Source: Helicobacter mesocricetorum (GTDB lineage: Bacteria > Campylobacterota > Campylobacteria > Campylobacterales > Helicobacteraceae). Taken from it: a DNA stretch of 64,000 nucleotides. The notes beneath the pieces are model-generated. The model saw only the letters and a program-made list of their open reading frames with translations. It was not told where the DNA came from and made no database searches. Position numbers and translations under genes: made by a program. Location: NCBI RefSeq assembly GCF_900198605.1, contig NZ_FZPJ01000009.1:35556-99555 (forward strand). Direction: 5' to 3'. Every line of letters begins with the position of its first letter. The first letter of the stretch is position 1. Below are positions 55,530-63,933 of this stretch, in pieces.

Positions 55530-56088
55530 GGGCTACAAGTCTTGCGGTGATGGCAAAGGCGGGAGAGTAATTATTAGATACTTGGGTAAGTTTTTCTTCA
55601 TAGAAAAGTATTTCTAAATCCAAGAATGCTTTTAAAAGTTCGTTTTTTCGTAACAAATGTGAAGGGTTAGAAATAGGAGCATTGCAAGATTCATCATCGT
55701 TTTTTACAAAAGTTTCAAAGATTAAAATTCCTCCCTTTTTTAATCCTTCTATGATAAAAGGAAATAATCTCCGCTCTAAAAAGAAGCTATTGCAAATTAA
55801 ATCATAGTTTTCTTTTGGGATTATGAAGGTATCTAAGTTAGCACATATAGGGTTGATATTAGGCAGGTTTTGCAAATGTGAGATTGCAAAGGGAGAAATA
55901 TCAACGCTATCAACAACAAAACCATTATCACGCATAAAAAGGCTATTTCTTCCCATTCCACAGGCAATATCTAAGGCTTTACCCTTTTTGGCAAAGATAA
56001 TATTCTGCACTAAAAGTTCAAGCGGGTTAGTTGGGGCTGGATTATTGGCGTGGCGATAATCCCACTTTTCTTTGTCGCTAATCATCAA
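55522..56088 (-). CDS. Class I SAM-dependent methyltransferase, TehB-like
   Basis: 188 residues. WDYRHANNPAPTNPLEL at the N-terminus, motif I ALDIACGMGRNSLFM (about 40), motif II VDSVDIS, and YDLICNSFFLERRLFPFI. The layout is that of TehB/UbiE-like small-molecule methyltransferases. Overlaps aguB by 11 bases and the MATE gene by 8 bases. No homopolymer tract here, unlike the other methyltransferase. Confidence 0.85.
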   Translation of the reverse strand: MMISDKEKWDYRHANNPAPTNPLELLVQNIIFAKKGKALDIACGMGRNSLFMRDNGFVVDSVDISPFAISHLQNLPNINPICANLDTFIIPKENYDLICNSFFLERRLFPFIIEGLKKGGILIFETFVKNDDESCNAPISNPSHLLRKNELLKAFLDLEILFYEEKLTQVSNNYSPAFAITARLVARA

Positions 56089-56959
56089 AACATTTCAAAA
56101 GGCTTTGATAAGAATCAATGCGCCTATCACGCAAAAATGGCCAGATTCTACGAATTTTTTCGCTTTGATTTTTATCCCATTGAAAATATAAAATCTCTTC
56201 TTCTGTTGTGCTTCCTAATGCCAAAAGCTCCCCTTGCGCTCCAAAGGCAAAGCTAGAACCCCAAAAGCGAATCCCATTTAAAACTCCACTCTTATCTTTT
56301 TCAAAACCCACGCGATTGGTTGCCACAACAGGAAGTGCATTAGCGATAGAATGTCCCCTTTGTATGGCAATCCAAGCTTCCCTTTGCCTCTCCTTTTCTT
56401 CTTGATTATCTTCATCAAACCAGCCAATGGCTGTAGGATAGATTAAAATTTCAGCACCTTTTAAAGCCATAATTCTTGCAGCTTCTGGATACCATTGATC
56501 CCAACAAATGAGGATTCCAAGCTTACCTAGACTTGTTGTTATGGGTGTGAAGCCCAAATCTCCTTGTGTAAAATAGAATTTCTCATAAAAGCCCGGATCA
56601 TCAGGAATATGCATCTTGCGATATTTACCCGCAATTTCTCCATTTTTTTCAAAAACAACGGCTGTATTATGATAAAGACCACTTGCTCGTGCTTCAAAGA
56701 GAGAGGTAACTAGAACTATTTTGTTGTTTTTAGCAATTTGACTAAAATATTCGCAATCTTCTTTGAAGCTTAGGGCATAATCAAAAAAATCTGTATTTTC
56801 ACTTTGGCAAAAATATTCTGTGGTGTGTAATTCTTGTAGCACTACAAGCTGCGCACTTTTTTGTGCTGCTTCCTTTATCATTTTTGCGCTTCTTTGCATA
56901 GTTGCGGCTTTACTTCCTTGAAATGCTTGCTGTATAAGTGCAACTTTTATAGGCTGCAT
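56078..56959 (-). CDS. aguB: N-carbamoylputrescine amidase-like nitrilase
   Basis: Carbon-nitrogen hydrolase converting N-carbamoylputrescine to putrescine, ammonia and CO2. 293 residues. Catalytic triad regions: Glu in VVLQELHTTEYF (about 42), Lys in KYRKMHIPDDPGFYEKFYF (about 120), Cys in GILICWDQWYPEAARIMALKG (about 157). H. pylori HP0757 is the equivalent. It sits 3 bases after a very small acidic gene. The partner agmatine deiminase is not in this window. Confidence 0.9.
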   Translation of the reverse strand: MQPIKVALIQQAFQGSKAATMQRSAKMIKEAAQKSAQLVVLQELHTTEYFCQSENTDFFDYALSFKEDCEYFSQIAKNNKIVLVTSLFEARASGLYHNTAVVFEKNGEIAGKYRKMHIPDDPGFYEKFYFTQGDLGFTPITTSLGKLGILICWDQWYPEAARIMALKGAEILIYPTAIGWFDEDNQEEKERQREAWIAIQRGHSIANALPVVATNRVGFEKDKSGVLNGIRFWGSSFAFGAQGELLALGSTTEEEILYFQWDKNQSEKIRRIWPFLRDRRIDSYQSLLKCFDD

Positions 56960-56962
56960 TGA

Positions 56963-57118
56963 TTAATCTTCTCCTTCATAATCACTCTCTCCGCTATCAT
57001 AATCATCCTCATCATAAAGAAATTTATCATTATCTTCGTATTTGGAATCATAATCCTCATATTCTTCTTCAAATTCTTCATTATCGTCTTCTTCATAGGG
57101 CTTTGTATAGATTCTCAT
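56963..57118 (-). CDS. 51-residue very acidic protein between tcdA and aguB
   Basis: Starts ATG 57118, overlapping the tcdA stop (ATGA), and ends with TAA 3 bases before aguB. The product, MRIYTKPYEEDD onward, is about half Asp and Glu and rich in Tyr, with no hydrophobic segment and no known domain. Tight coupling on both sides and a good reading frame support a real gene. H. pylori has a small hypothetical gene in the same slot (HP0756). It could be a disordered binding or chelating protein; function unknown. Confidence 0.72.
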   Translation of the reverse strand: MRIYTKPYEEDDNEEFEEEYEDYDSKYEDNDKFLYDEDDYDSGESDYEGED

Positions 57119-57792
57119 TGTATTTTCCTTTTTAAGATTATTGCAATACTCTCACTAGCTAGTCTTAAACCAAAGCTTGCTGTTACGCCACTAAAGCTAC
57201 CTAATTCTTTGCATTTTGGTTCTTCAGGGCTAAAGATAACTTTAAAGTCTCCACGAAATTTCTCTTTTTTTAAATTTTCTCGGAATTTCCTAGCAAATTT
57301 ATCTCCATAACTTTTCCAGATACTTGCGCATTGGATTTTAGATGGATCAAGCTTTTTCGCACTTCCTGTGGAGGACAACAAAATAGGGTGAGAGTTTTTT
57401 TGGGGTGCAATTTTGAGGGCAAGGAGGACTTTAGAGGGAATATCATCAATAGCATCAATAACAATATCAAAGGCATTAAAATTAAAATTTTGGATAAAGT
57501 CATAGGAGATTTGAGTATCTATGGCTTCAATACCCGGATATTTTTTGCTTAAAACTTTGACTTTTTTTTCTCCAACACCTTCAAAAGCACCAATTTGCCT
57601 ATTTTGGTTTGTTTCATCAAAGTAATCATAATCTATAATACACAGATTCCCTATGCCTGTGCGGTATAAACAATCTAGTGCAAAGCTACCAACACCGCCT
57701 ACGCCAAGAATTAGAATCTTTGCATTTTGGAGTTTGGCAAATCCTTCTTCTTTAAAGAGCAATAATGTCCTGCTAAAACGTTTTTCTATCAT
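57115..57792 (-). CDS. tcdA: tRNA threonylcarbamoyladenosine dehydratase (ThiF/TcdA type)
   Basis: E1-like enzyme using ATP to cyclise threonylcarbamoyladenosine at position 37 of tRNA. 225 residues from ATG 57792, which overlaps the surE stop (ATGA); a TTG at 57804 would add 4 residues. Begins EKRFSRTLLLFKEEGF, nucleotide motif ILGVGGVGSFALD, Arg finger region ETNQNRQIG, IDAIDDIPSKVLLA. H. pylori and other strains name it MoeB or ThiF; the length and motifs fit TcdA better. Confidence 0.85.
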   Translation of the reverse strand: MIEKRFSRTLLLFKEEGFAKLQNAKILILGVGGVGSFALDCLYRTGIGNLCIIDYDYFDETNQNRQIGAFEGVGEKKVKVLSKKYPGIEAIDTQISYDFIQNFNFNAFDIVIDAIDDIPSKVLLALKIAPQKNSHPILLSSTGSAKKLDPSKIQCASIWKSYGDKFARKFRENLKKEKFRGDFKVIFSPEEPKCKELGSFSGVTASFGLRLASESIAIILKRKIQ

Positions 57793-58568
57793 TGCTGTAT
57801 CCAATTTTGTAGGCTTTCTAAGCGGTTTCTAGCTGTAAAGTCAAGTGTGATAGGAGTAATGGAGACAAAACCTTCTTTAATGGCACTAAAGTCTGAATTT
57901 TTGCTTTCTCTTTCTCTCCACGATAGAGGGTGTAATCCTAGCCAATAATATTCTTCTCCACGAGGATTGCGGTGTAAATGGGCATCATTGCCATACATAC
58001 GAATCCCAAGTTCTGTGATTTTTATTCCCTTGCAGAGTTCTTTTGGAATGGGGGGGATATTCACATTAAGAAATTCTCTAGTTTGCAGAGGAAAACCTTG
58101 ATGGAGTATTTTTTTAGCAAGGGAGGTAATAGTCTCTTTAGCAAGAGTAAAATCAAAGTCAAAGATATTTTCATTTTGTAAAACTTGTGAAATAGCAATG
58201 GAAGGAATATCGTGTAATACGCCCTCCATAGCTCCACTAGCTGTCCCAGAATAACTTACATCTTCTCCCATATTAGAGCCAAGATTAATTCCACTCACAA
58301 TCAAATCGGGTTTATAATTTTCATCATAAAGTGCGTGAAGTGCGAGATAGATACAATCTGTTGGACCCCCATCATCAAGTTTATAAAAGTCATCATCAAT
58401 TTTGATAAAACGTAAAGGTTTAGTAAGAGTCATTCCATGCCCACAAGCAGATTTTTCTGTGGCTGGAGCAACTATTGTAATTTGTCCTAAGGGGCTTAAA
58501 GCTTCTTTTAATGCCTGAAGACCCACAGAGTCAAAACCATCGTCATTAGTAATTAGGATTCTTTTCAT
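57789..58568 (-). CDS. surE: 5'-nucleotidase SurE
   Basis: Metal-dependent phosphatase acting on nucleoside monophosphates. 259 residues. N-terminal ILITNDDGFDSVGLQAL with the ND(D) metal site, VAPATEKSACGHGMTL, DGGPTDCIYLALH, VSGINLGSNMGEDVSYSGTASGAMEG. Starts one base after ispA. Confidence 0.96.
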   Translation of the reverse strand: MKRILITNDDGFDSVGLQALKEALSPLGQITIVAPATEKSACGHGMTLTKPLRFIKIDDDFYKLDDGGPTDCIYLALHALYDENYKPDLIVSGINLGSNMGEDVSYSGTASGAMEGVLHDIPSIAISQVLQNENIFDFDFTLAKETITSLAKKILHQGFPLQTREFLNVNIPPIPKELCKGIKITELGIRMYGNDAHLHRNPRGEEYYWLGLHPLSWRERESKNSDFSAIKEGFVSITPITLDFTARNRLESLQNWIQQ

Positions 58569-58569
58569 T

Positions 58570-59451
58570 TTATACCTTAAAATAGTCTTTTAGTAGTAAT
58601 TGTAGAGTTTCTTTTATTTTGGGTGTTAAGGAGTTTAATTGTTCTTGAATCTGCGTTTGGAGTTTTAGGGCTTCTTGTTTAGATTTTTCTAACCCCAATA
58701 GATTGACATAGCTATTTTTATGGGAATCTTGTTGTGTGGTTTTTCCAGCTTCTTTGGTGCTTTGGGTAATATCAATAATATCATCCCGTATTTGAAAAAA
58801 CAATCCTAGATTTAAGCCTAGCTTGTAAAGGTTTTTTAAAGTTTTTTTATCACATTGGGAGATAATACCACCCATTTCTAAAGCAGCTGCGATAAGTTTT
58901 GCTGTTTTATTAAGATGTATGGTTTTGAGCTTTTCTAAAGAGAGTGTTTGGTTTTCAAAATAGCAATCTAAAGCCTGTCCTAATACCATCCCAAAAATAC
59001 CTCCATTATAACTTAATGATTGAATGAGTTTTATTTTAACTTTTGCTTTGAGTTTGGAGGTTGCAATTAGATAAAAACTATAAGTGTTTAATCCATCCCC
59101 TGCTAAAATAGCTCCAACTTCGTCATATTTGGTATGTAATGTGGGTGTGCCTCTTCTTAAGCTTGCATTATCCATAGCAGGTAAGTCATCGTGAATCAGT
59201 GAATAAGTGTGTAATACTTCTAAGCCAAGAGCAGGGGCGAAGGCGTTTTCAATCTGTTTGGGGCAATAGGTATATACGACGCTTAAAAGGAGTTTAGGGC
59301 GAAATCTCTTACCCCCACTTTGGAGCATTTCCCACAGAGCTTTTTCATAATAAGGGTGAAAACTAGGAACTTTTGGAGGATTTTTTAGAATATAAGATTC
59401 AAAACTCTTAAAAATATTCTCTAATTTCTTCAATTTCATTGGTGGAATCAT
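58570..59451 (-). CDS. ispA: Farnesyl/geranyl diphosphate synthase
   Basis: Prenyltransferase condensing isopentenyl diphosphate with allylic diphosphates. 293 residues. First Asp-rich motif HDDLPAMDNASLRRG (about 94), second motif FFQIRDDIIDITQS (about 218), and LLLSVVYTYC; the KRFRPKL substrate-binding site is also present. Possible starts at 59451 or 59439. It overlaps the PDZ protein gene by 44 bases. It is fed by the MEP pathway begun by dxs. Confidence 0.94.
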   Translation of the reverse strand: MIPPMKLKKLENIFKSFESYILKNPPKVPSFHPYYEKALWEMLQSGGKRFRPKLLLSVVYTYCPKQIENAFAPALGLEVLHTYSLIHDDLPAMDNASLRRGTPTLHTKYDEVGAILAGDGLNTYSFYLIATSKLKAKVKIKLIQSLSYNGGIFGMVLGQALDCYFENQTLSLEKLKTIHLNKTAKLIAAALEMGGIISQCDKKTLKNLYKLGLNLGLFFQIRDDIIDITQSTKEAGKTTQQDSHKNSYVNLLGLEKSKQEALKLQTQIQEQLNSLTPKIKETLQLLLKDYFKV

Positions 59452-60490
59452 TATCTTTTTTATTGACTTCTACAAAGAAGTAAAAGTCATTGCGCACAAC
59501 TAGCCATTTTTGTTGTTGGTCGGGAAATTCTCCCAATAGCTTAATAATGGCATTATAGCCTTGTGGGACATTCTTTTTATTGACGGTTAAAATCTTATCT
59601 CCGACCTTTAATTGCTCAAATCCATTAGAGGCAGTTGGTGCAATAGAGGTAATTGTGAAATTATCAGAAATTTCAATCCCAATGCGTCCTAAAAAATCTT
59701 CTGGCAGAAGTAATCCTCCGCGTCTTTTATCAACTTTGGCTTCTACATTGATAACAGCCTGATTGCGTTCAATCCTTACAGGTATTATAGAATCTTGCTC
59801 TAAATCAAATACTACACGATGAAAATCACTAACATTAGGAATAGCTTGTCCATTTATCATCATAATAATATCCCCATATTTAAAAGGATTATCTTTAAAA
59901 AAGGGATCAATAACATCCACTTCTACTCTGTCATTGTTGTTTTGGAATACTCGTATCCCAATATCTCCATAATAAATAGAATCGTTTTTTAAAAATCTTT
60001 CTAAATATTTTTTTTCTATAAATTTGTTTTCCCCAATTCCTATGCCATAGATATGATCGCAAATTGTGCTAATTAAGCTATTGCTAAAGGTTGGAGTGTT
60101 GAGGGTAGCAAAGTCAATAGGACTTTGCATAAGTGTTTGGATTTTTCCACTTACATTGGCTTGAGGAGTGATACTAGCAATTTCTTCTCCTAATTCTTTG
60201 GAAGTAATATCGCGTAAGCTAATAGGTGTGAGGTTATTTTTAGATTCTAAAAGATACATTCCTACAAAAGGATCGTGTTTTAAAATATTATAGCCTTTGG
60301 GGGAGGTTTTAGGTGAGTAGAGGAATAGCTTAGCCTTTTTATTATCAAGCGATTCGATTGCGACAGCATAATCATTCCCGATTTTTTCTAAAGAGAGTTT
60401 TGATTTATCTTGACAGGCTTGAAAATCATAAGCAAAAAGTTGCGAACACATAAGGCAAAGCGATGCAAGAGGATAAATTAAAGATTTCAT
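59408..60490 (-). CDS. Exported PDZ-domain protein
   Basis: 360 residues with a signal peptide (LIYPLASLCLMCSQLFAYDF). Two PDZ-like regions: one at about 175-250 (GDIGIRVFQNNN...FKYGDIIMMINGQAIPNVSDF) and a C-terminal one at about 275-340 (IGIEISDNFTITSIAPTASNGFEQLKVGDKILTVNKK). No protease catalytic triad is seen, so I do not call it HtrA or Ctp. H. pylori has the same gene after ybaB (HP0036 type). Periplasmic scaffold or regulator inferred. Confidence 0.82.
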   Translation of the reverse strand: MKSLIYPLASLCLMCSQLFAYDFQACQDKSKLSLEKIGNDYAVAIESLDNKKAKLFLYSPKTSPKGYNILKHDPFVGMYLLESKNNLTPISLRDITSKELGEEIASITPQANVSGKIQTLMQSPIDFATLNTPTFSNSLISTICDHIYGIGIGENKFIEKKYLERFLKNDSIYYGDIGIRVFQNNNDRVEVDVIDPFFKDNPFKYGDIIMMINGQAIPNVSDFHRVVFDLEQDSIIPVRIERNQAVINVEAKVDKRRGGLLLPEDFLGRIGIEISDNFTITSIAPTASNGFEQLKVGDKILTVNKKNVPQGYNAIIKLLGEFPDQQQKWLVVRNDFYFFVEVNKKDNDSTNEIEEIREYF

Positions 60491-60801
60491 TATAATCCCT
60501 TAAAAGGAAAATTCCCTAGATTTCCAAGCATACCCATAGCCATACTTTTTCGGTTAGTTTCCACACTTTGAAAAACATCATTGATGGCACTCATTAGGAG
60601 AATTTGTAAAGATTCTTTATCTTCTAATAAAGAATCATCAATAGTAATATCAATAATTTCCCCATCTCCATTAGCTGTTACATTAATCAATCCACCACCG
60701 CTTTTAGCGTTAAAAGTGAGATTTTTATTTTTTTCTTGTGCGTCATTGAGTTTTTCTTGTAAGTTTCCTAATGTTTTAGCTAATTCTTGTGGGTCAAACA
60801 T
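60490..60801 (-). CDS. YbaB/EbfC nucleoid-associated protein
   Basis: 103 residues, the family size. [29 protein letters not shown] forms the helical tweezer arm and [26 protein letters not shown] the DNA-binding core. Shares one base with both panD and the PDZ gene, so the three are coupled. Usually found with dnaX/recR in other bacteria; the panD linkage is characteristic of Helicobacter. Confidence 0.93.
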   Translation of the reverse strand: MFDPQELAKTLGNLQEKLNDAQEKNKNLTFNAKSGGGLINVTANGDGEIIDITIDDSLLEDKESLQILLMSAINDVFQSVETNRKSMAMGMLGNLGNFPFKGL

Positions 60802-61163
60802 TATCTTAACTCCTTTTTGATTTGGATAATTTTATTTTTTTCATCGACAAGGACAACTTTGGGTTGATACTTTTTTAATTCTTTTTTAGAAAATTGCGCA
60901 TAAGCCATTATGATAATCTTATCCCCGATTTGCACTTTTCTAGCAGCTGCACCATTAAGGCAAACATCGCCACTTTTTCCTTTAATGATATAAGTAGCAA
61001 ATCGCTCCCCATTGTTGATATTTACAATATCAACCTTTTGTCCCTCATAAAGTTCTGCTGCTTTCATAAGTTCAATATCAATAGTGATTGAACCATTATA
61101 ATTTAAATTAGCATCACTGACACAAGCGCGGTGAATTTTGCTATAAAGCATAGAGAATTTCAA
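60801..61163 (-). CDS. panD: Aspartate 1-decarboxylase proenzyme
   Basis: Makes beta-alanine for pantothenate. 120 residues. The TTG start at 61163 (AAGG 8 bases upstream) puts the self-cleavage site NYNGSITID exactly at Gly24-Ser25, as in the family; the ATG at 61151 would move it. [20 protein letters not shown] is a second hallmark. First gene of a ten-gene minus-strand operon ending with the MATE exporter. Confidence 0.96.
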   Translation of the reverse strand: MKFSMLYSKIHRACVSDANLNYNGSITIDIELMKAAELYEGQKVDIVNINNGERFATYIIKGKSGDVCLNGAAARKVQIGDKIIIMAYAQFSKKELKKYQPKVVLVDEKNKIIQIKKELR

Positions 61164-61193
61164 AATGTTACCTTAAAATAAAATAGACTCCGA

Positions 61194-61199
61194 ATTCTA
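61194..61199 (-). promoter_or_regulatory. -10 box of the panD operon
   Basis: TAGAAT on the minus strand, about 31 bases upstream of the panD TTG start, in GTGCTAGAATTCGG. Confidence 0.45.
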
Positions 61200-61246
61200 G
61201 CACATTTATTTTAGATAAAGTCTAAAAGATTATTAAAATATCTGAT

Positions 61247-62359
61247 TTAGAGCTTTAAACCTTCATATTTAAAATACGCCGCACAGGCTCCCTCGCTACT
61301 TACCATACAGCTTCCTAAAGGGTTTTGAGGATTACAGGCTTTTCCAAAAAGCTTACAATCATAAGGTTTTTTAACACCTTTTAAGATTTCCCCGCAAATA
61401 CAGCCTTTATGCTCATCCTTTGGGATACCTCCTAAGTAGTCTTGAAAAATAATATTGGCATCATAAGAGCGGAATTCTTCTTTTAATTTCAAGGAGGAAT
61501 GCGGTATTTCCCCAAGCCCACGCCAATGAAAATTATCTTCTAAGGTAAAATACTGCGAGACAAGCTCTTGAGCTTTTAGATTTCCCTCATAAGTTACACT
61601 TCTTGCGTATTGTGTTTCTGTTTTAGCGGTTTTGGTAATGATTTGGTTTAAAATAGAAATGAGGCTTTCCCCGACATCTACGGGTTCAAATCCACATACA
61701 ACGATGGGTATTTGGTATTTTTGCACAAGAGGTTCATAGATTTTTGAACCCGTAATAACACTTACATGAGATGGAGCTAAAAGTGCATCAATTTGGGAAT
61801 CTTTAGCACTCAAAATAGTTTCTAGTGGAGGAGGGACTAAGACATGATTGATATGAAAAAAAACATTTTTCAATCCTTGTTTTATTACACTTTGTAATAA
61901 TGCTGCTGTCATTGGTGTGGTAGTTTCAAAACCGATAGCAAAATAAACGATTTTCTTATTAGGATTGTTTTGTGCAATTTTAAGCACTTCTAAAGGAGAA
62001 TAAACAAAAACAATATCAAGCCCTTTAGCTCTAGCTTCTTGTAAGCTTCCAAAGCTACCTGGAACCTTTATCATATCTCCCAAAGTTACTAAAATCACAT
62101 CTTTGCAAGAGGCAATTTTATAAGCACAATCAATCCTGCCTTTTGACATAATGCAAACTGGACAGCCTGGACCATGCACAAATTCAATGTTATTGGGGAG
62201 GAGTTGGGGGAGGGCGTATTTCATAATGGTATGGGTATGCCCACCACAAACTTCCATAATTTTAATAGACTTATTTAGTTTTTTGCCTAAAAGCTTGATA
62301 GCGTGAAAAGATTCTTGGATTTTTTGACTATTGCGATAATTACTAATATAAGGATTCAT
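61247..62359 (-). CDS. hypD: Hydrogenase maturation protein HypD
   Basis: Assembly of the Fe(CN)2CO cofactor of NiFe hydrogenase together with HypC and HypE. 370 residues. IMEVCGGHTHTIMKYALPQLLP (about 35), the GPGCPVCI cysteine loop, PMTAALLQSVI, and the C-terminal four-iron-four-sulfur cysteine set KGCICGEILKGVKKPYDC ... CNPQNPLGSCMVSSEGACAAY. No hypC or hypE is adjacent, so the hyp operon is split or rearranged here. Confidence 0.96.
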   Translation of the reverse strand: MNPYISNYRNSQKIQESFHAIKLLGKKLNKSIKIMEVCGGHTHTIMKYALPQLLPNNIEFVHGPGCPVCIMSKGRIDCAYKIASCKDVILVTLGDMIKVPGSFGSLQEARAKGLDIVFVYSPLEVLKIAQNNPNKKIVYFAIGFETTTPMTAALLQSVIKQGLKNVFFHINHVLVPPPLETILSAKDSQIDALLAPSHVSVITGSKIYEPLVQKYQIPIVVCGFEPVDVGESLISILNQIITKTAKTETQYARSVTYEGNLKAQELVSQYFTLEDNFHWRGLGEIPHSSLKLKEEFRSYDANIIFQDYLGGIPKDEHKGCICGEILKGVKKPYDCKLFGKACNPQNPLGSCMVSSEGACAAYFKYEGLKL

Positions 62360-62394
62360 TTTAAGAACTTTTTAAGAAAATAATAACTTTTTAA

Positions 62395-62400
62395 ATTATA
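62395..62400 (-). promoter_or_regulatory. -10 box of hypD
   Basis: TATAAT on the minus strand, in GCTATAATTT, 36 bases upstream of the hypD ATG. Divergent from the moaC promoter about 90 bases away. Confidence 0.5.
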
Positions 62401-62485
62401 GCAATCTCTATTTTAAAGATTTTTTATTTAGCTAAGATTTTTCTATGGGCTGTGTATCTAAGCAGCGATATATAAAGAGTTGCGT

Positions 62486-62491
62486 TATAAT
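62486..62491 (+). promoter_or_regulatory. -10 box of moaC
   Basis: TATAAT in GCGTTATAATATC, 35 bases before the moaC ATG at 62526. It excludes the longer frame beginning at 62445. Confidence 0.6.
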
Positions 62492-62525
62492 ATCAAGGTA
62501 TAATTTATTGGCTAATGGGGAAAAT

Positions 62526-62999
62526 ATGCAATTAACACATTTGGACAAAAACGGCAATCCTAATATGGTTGATGTCTCTCATAAAGATATTACACTTAGA
62601 GAGGCGGTAGCAAGAGGCAAAATCACAATGTCTGCAGAGGCATTTAAGGCAGTGATTGAAAATAAAGTGAAAAAAGGTCCTGTTTTACAAACTGCTATAA
62701 TTGCTGCTATTATGGGTGTTAAGAGAACTAGTGAGCTTATTCCTATGTGTCATCCTCTTTATTTGACTTCGGTAAAATGCAATATTCAAGAGAATAGTAA
62801 TGAAAATACCTTTATAGTAGAGGTGAGTGCTAAAACTAGTGGGCAAACAGGCGTAGAAATGGAAGCATTAATGGGAGTAAATATTGGATTATTAACCATT
62901 TATGATATGGTAAAGGCAATTGATAAAAGTATGGTTTTAAGCGAAATTTATCTTGTAGAGAAAAGTGGGGGAAAAAGTGGGTATGTAAGTGCTTATTAA
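62526..62999 (+). CDS. moaC: Cyclic pyranopterin monophosphate synthase (molybdenum cofactor)
   Basis: Converts the MoaA product to cyclic pyranopterin monophosphate. 157 residues. [42 protein letters not shown] (substrate-binding), [27 protein letters not shown] (active-site region), and [16 protein letters not shown] ribosome-binding site 3 bases before the ATG. Molybdenum enzymes and other moa genes are not seen nearby. Confidence 0.97.
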   Translation: MQLTHLDKNGNPNMVDVSHKDITLREAVARGKITMSAEAFKAVIENKVKKGPVLQTAIIAAIMGVKRTSELIPMCHPLYLTSVKCNIQENSNENTFIVEVSAKTSGQTGVEMEALMGVNIGLLTIYDMVKAIDKSMVLSEIYLVEKSGGKSGYVSAY

Positions 63000-63073
63000 A
63001 AACTAATTTGGTTATTTTACAAATTTTAGTAAAGATATAGGATATTTGGGAATCTACTAAATATTTCAAATAG

Positions 63074-63132
63074 AATCTACAAATATTACATCACCAATCT
63101 TTTATTAAGGTTTGGTGATAAGTTTGTAGATT
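63074..63132. terminator. Long two-part hairpin, likely bidirectional terminator
   Basis: Outer stem AATCTACAAA (63074-63083) with TTTGTAGATT (63123-63132), inner stem ATCACCAA (63090-63097) with TTGGTGAT (63112-63119). It lies between the convergent moaC and small lipoprotein genes and is followed on the plus strand by TTATTT. It should stop transcription from both sides. Confidence 0.65.
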
Positions 63133-63369
63133 TTATTTAAGAATATTGGGAATAGTATCCAATAGACCATCCAATACTTTCTCTCCTGAAGATTGGTTGT
63201 TTTTCATTCGAAGTTTTTCCATTCGTAATTCGTGTTCTTGTTTCATTTTTAATAGCCTTTCTTCTTTATTTTGTTCCATCTGTAGTAATCTTTCCTCTTT
63301 AGAACTGCAACCTTGAGAGAAAGTGATAGCGATTAAAATTGCACCGCTATAAAGTATTGTATATTTCAT
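63133..63369 (-). CDS. Small lipoprotein with charged helical repeats
   Basis: 78 residues. Signal peptide with lipobox TFSQGC (Cys about 21). The mature part is a charged helix with a short repeat: KEERLLQMEQN then KEERLLKMKQE, each about 11 residues, followed by HELRMEKLRMK. The tail, VLDGLLDTIPNILK, is amphipathic. No family recognised. Its size and makeup recall phage spanin or entry-exclusion lipoproteins, but nothing else supports that. Confidence 0.6.
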   Translation of the reverse strand: MKYTILYSGAILIAITFSQGCSSKEERLLQMEQNKEERLLKMKQEHELRMEKLRMKNNQSSGEKVLDGLLDTIPNILK

Positions 63370-63535
63370 TATTGTGTCTCCACTAAAAATAAAATTTACT
63401 TAAATTGTATCAAAAATATCTTTTAAAATATTGAAATATTCTATTTTTATTATATAAATAATTGAAATATTAAATTGTTTTTTATACGACTAAAAATTTG
63501 TAGAATAAGCACATTTTAGATTTTTAAGGAGTAAT

Positions 63536-63748
63536 GTGCTTAAGAAAACTAAAAGAGATATGGCAGGATATTTAGATGTTGATGTAAGCACTCTTTATAA
63601 TTGGCGTAAATATAAACCTAAACTTTATCGTATTGTGATGTTGGGATTTCATTTTGATGAGCTACTAGAAAAGAATAAAAAGAGTTATGAAGAGCTTTTA
63701 GAAGTAGAAAATGAAATTGTAAAAGAGATAGAAAAATATCGCTCCTAA
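63536..63748 (+). CDS. Small HTH-like DNA-binding protein
   Basis: 70 residues. KRDMAGYLDVDVSTLYNWRKYKPKLYRIV has the spacing of a helix-turn-helix (recognition-like helix STLYNWRKYKP), and a Glu/Lys-rich helical tail follows. GTG start at 63536 with AAGGAG 4 bases before it. Small proteins of this kind are common in Helicobacter and Campylobacter accessory regions, often near toxin or mobile genes. Function unproven. It lies upstream of the second copy of the hairpin repeat. Confidence 0.65.
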   Translation: MLKKTKRDMAGYLDVDVSTLYNWRKYKPKLYRIVMLGFHFDELLEKNKKSYEELLEVENEIVKEIEKYRS

Positions 63749-63813
63749 GAGTGTTCCTTAATAGTATTATTTTAGAGATTCTTATCCTTAATGCAACCAA
63801 CCAACCCCCTTAA

Positions 63814-63933
63814 CCTTAAAACCTTACAAACAAGAGTAGGAAACTTAAGCTTTGATATAGAATTAATCATTGCTATATAATAACTCTAATAGATAATAAA
63901 CAAAGCTGTCCTAATTGCTTGTAAGGTTTTAAA
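63814..63933 (+). repeat. Dispersed hairpin-forming intergenic repeat, copy 2
   Basis: Second copy of the repeat at 2401-2515, in the same orientation. TTAAAACCTTACAA near the 5' end and TTGTAAGGTTTTAA near the 3' end pair over 14 bases. Further in, TAGGA pairs with TCCTA and AGCTTTG with CAAAGCT, although copy 1 uses AGAA/TTCT at the comparable place. TATAGAATTAAT in the loop is the same in both copies. Similarity continues past the end (CTTAAGGGAGTAAAAG). Confidence 0.7.

Noticed and set aside
62445..62525. Extended start of moaC
   Set aside because: The TATAAT at 62486 lies inside it, and MoaC family similarity begins at 62526.
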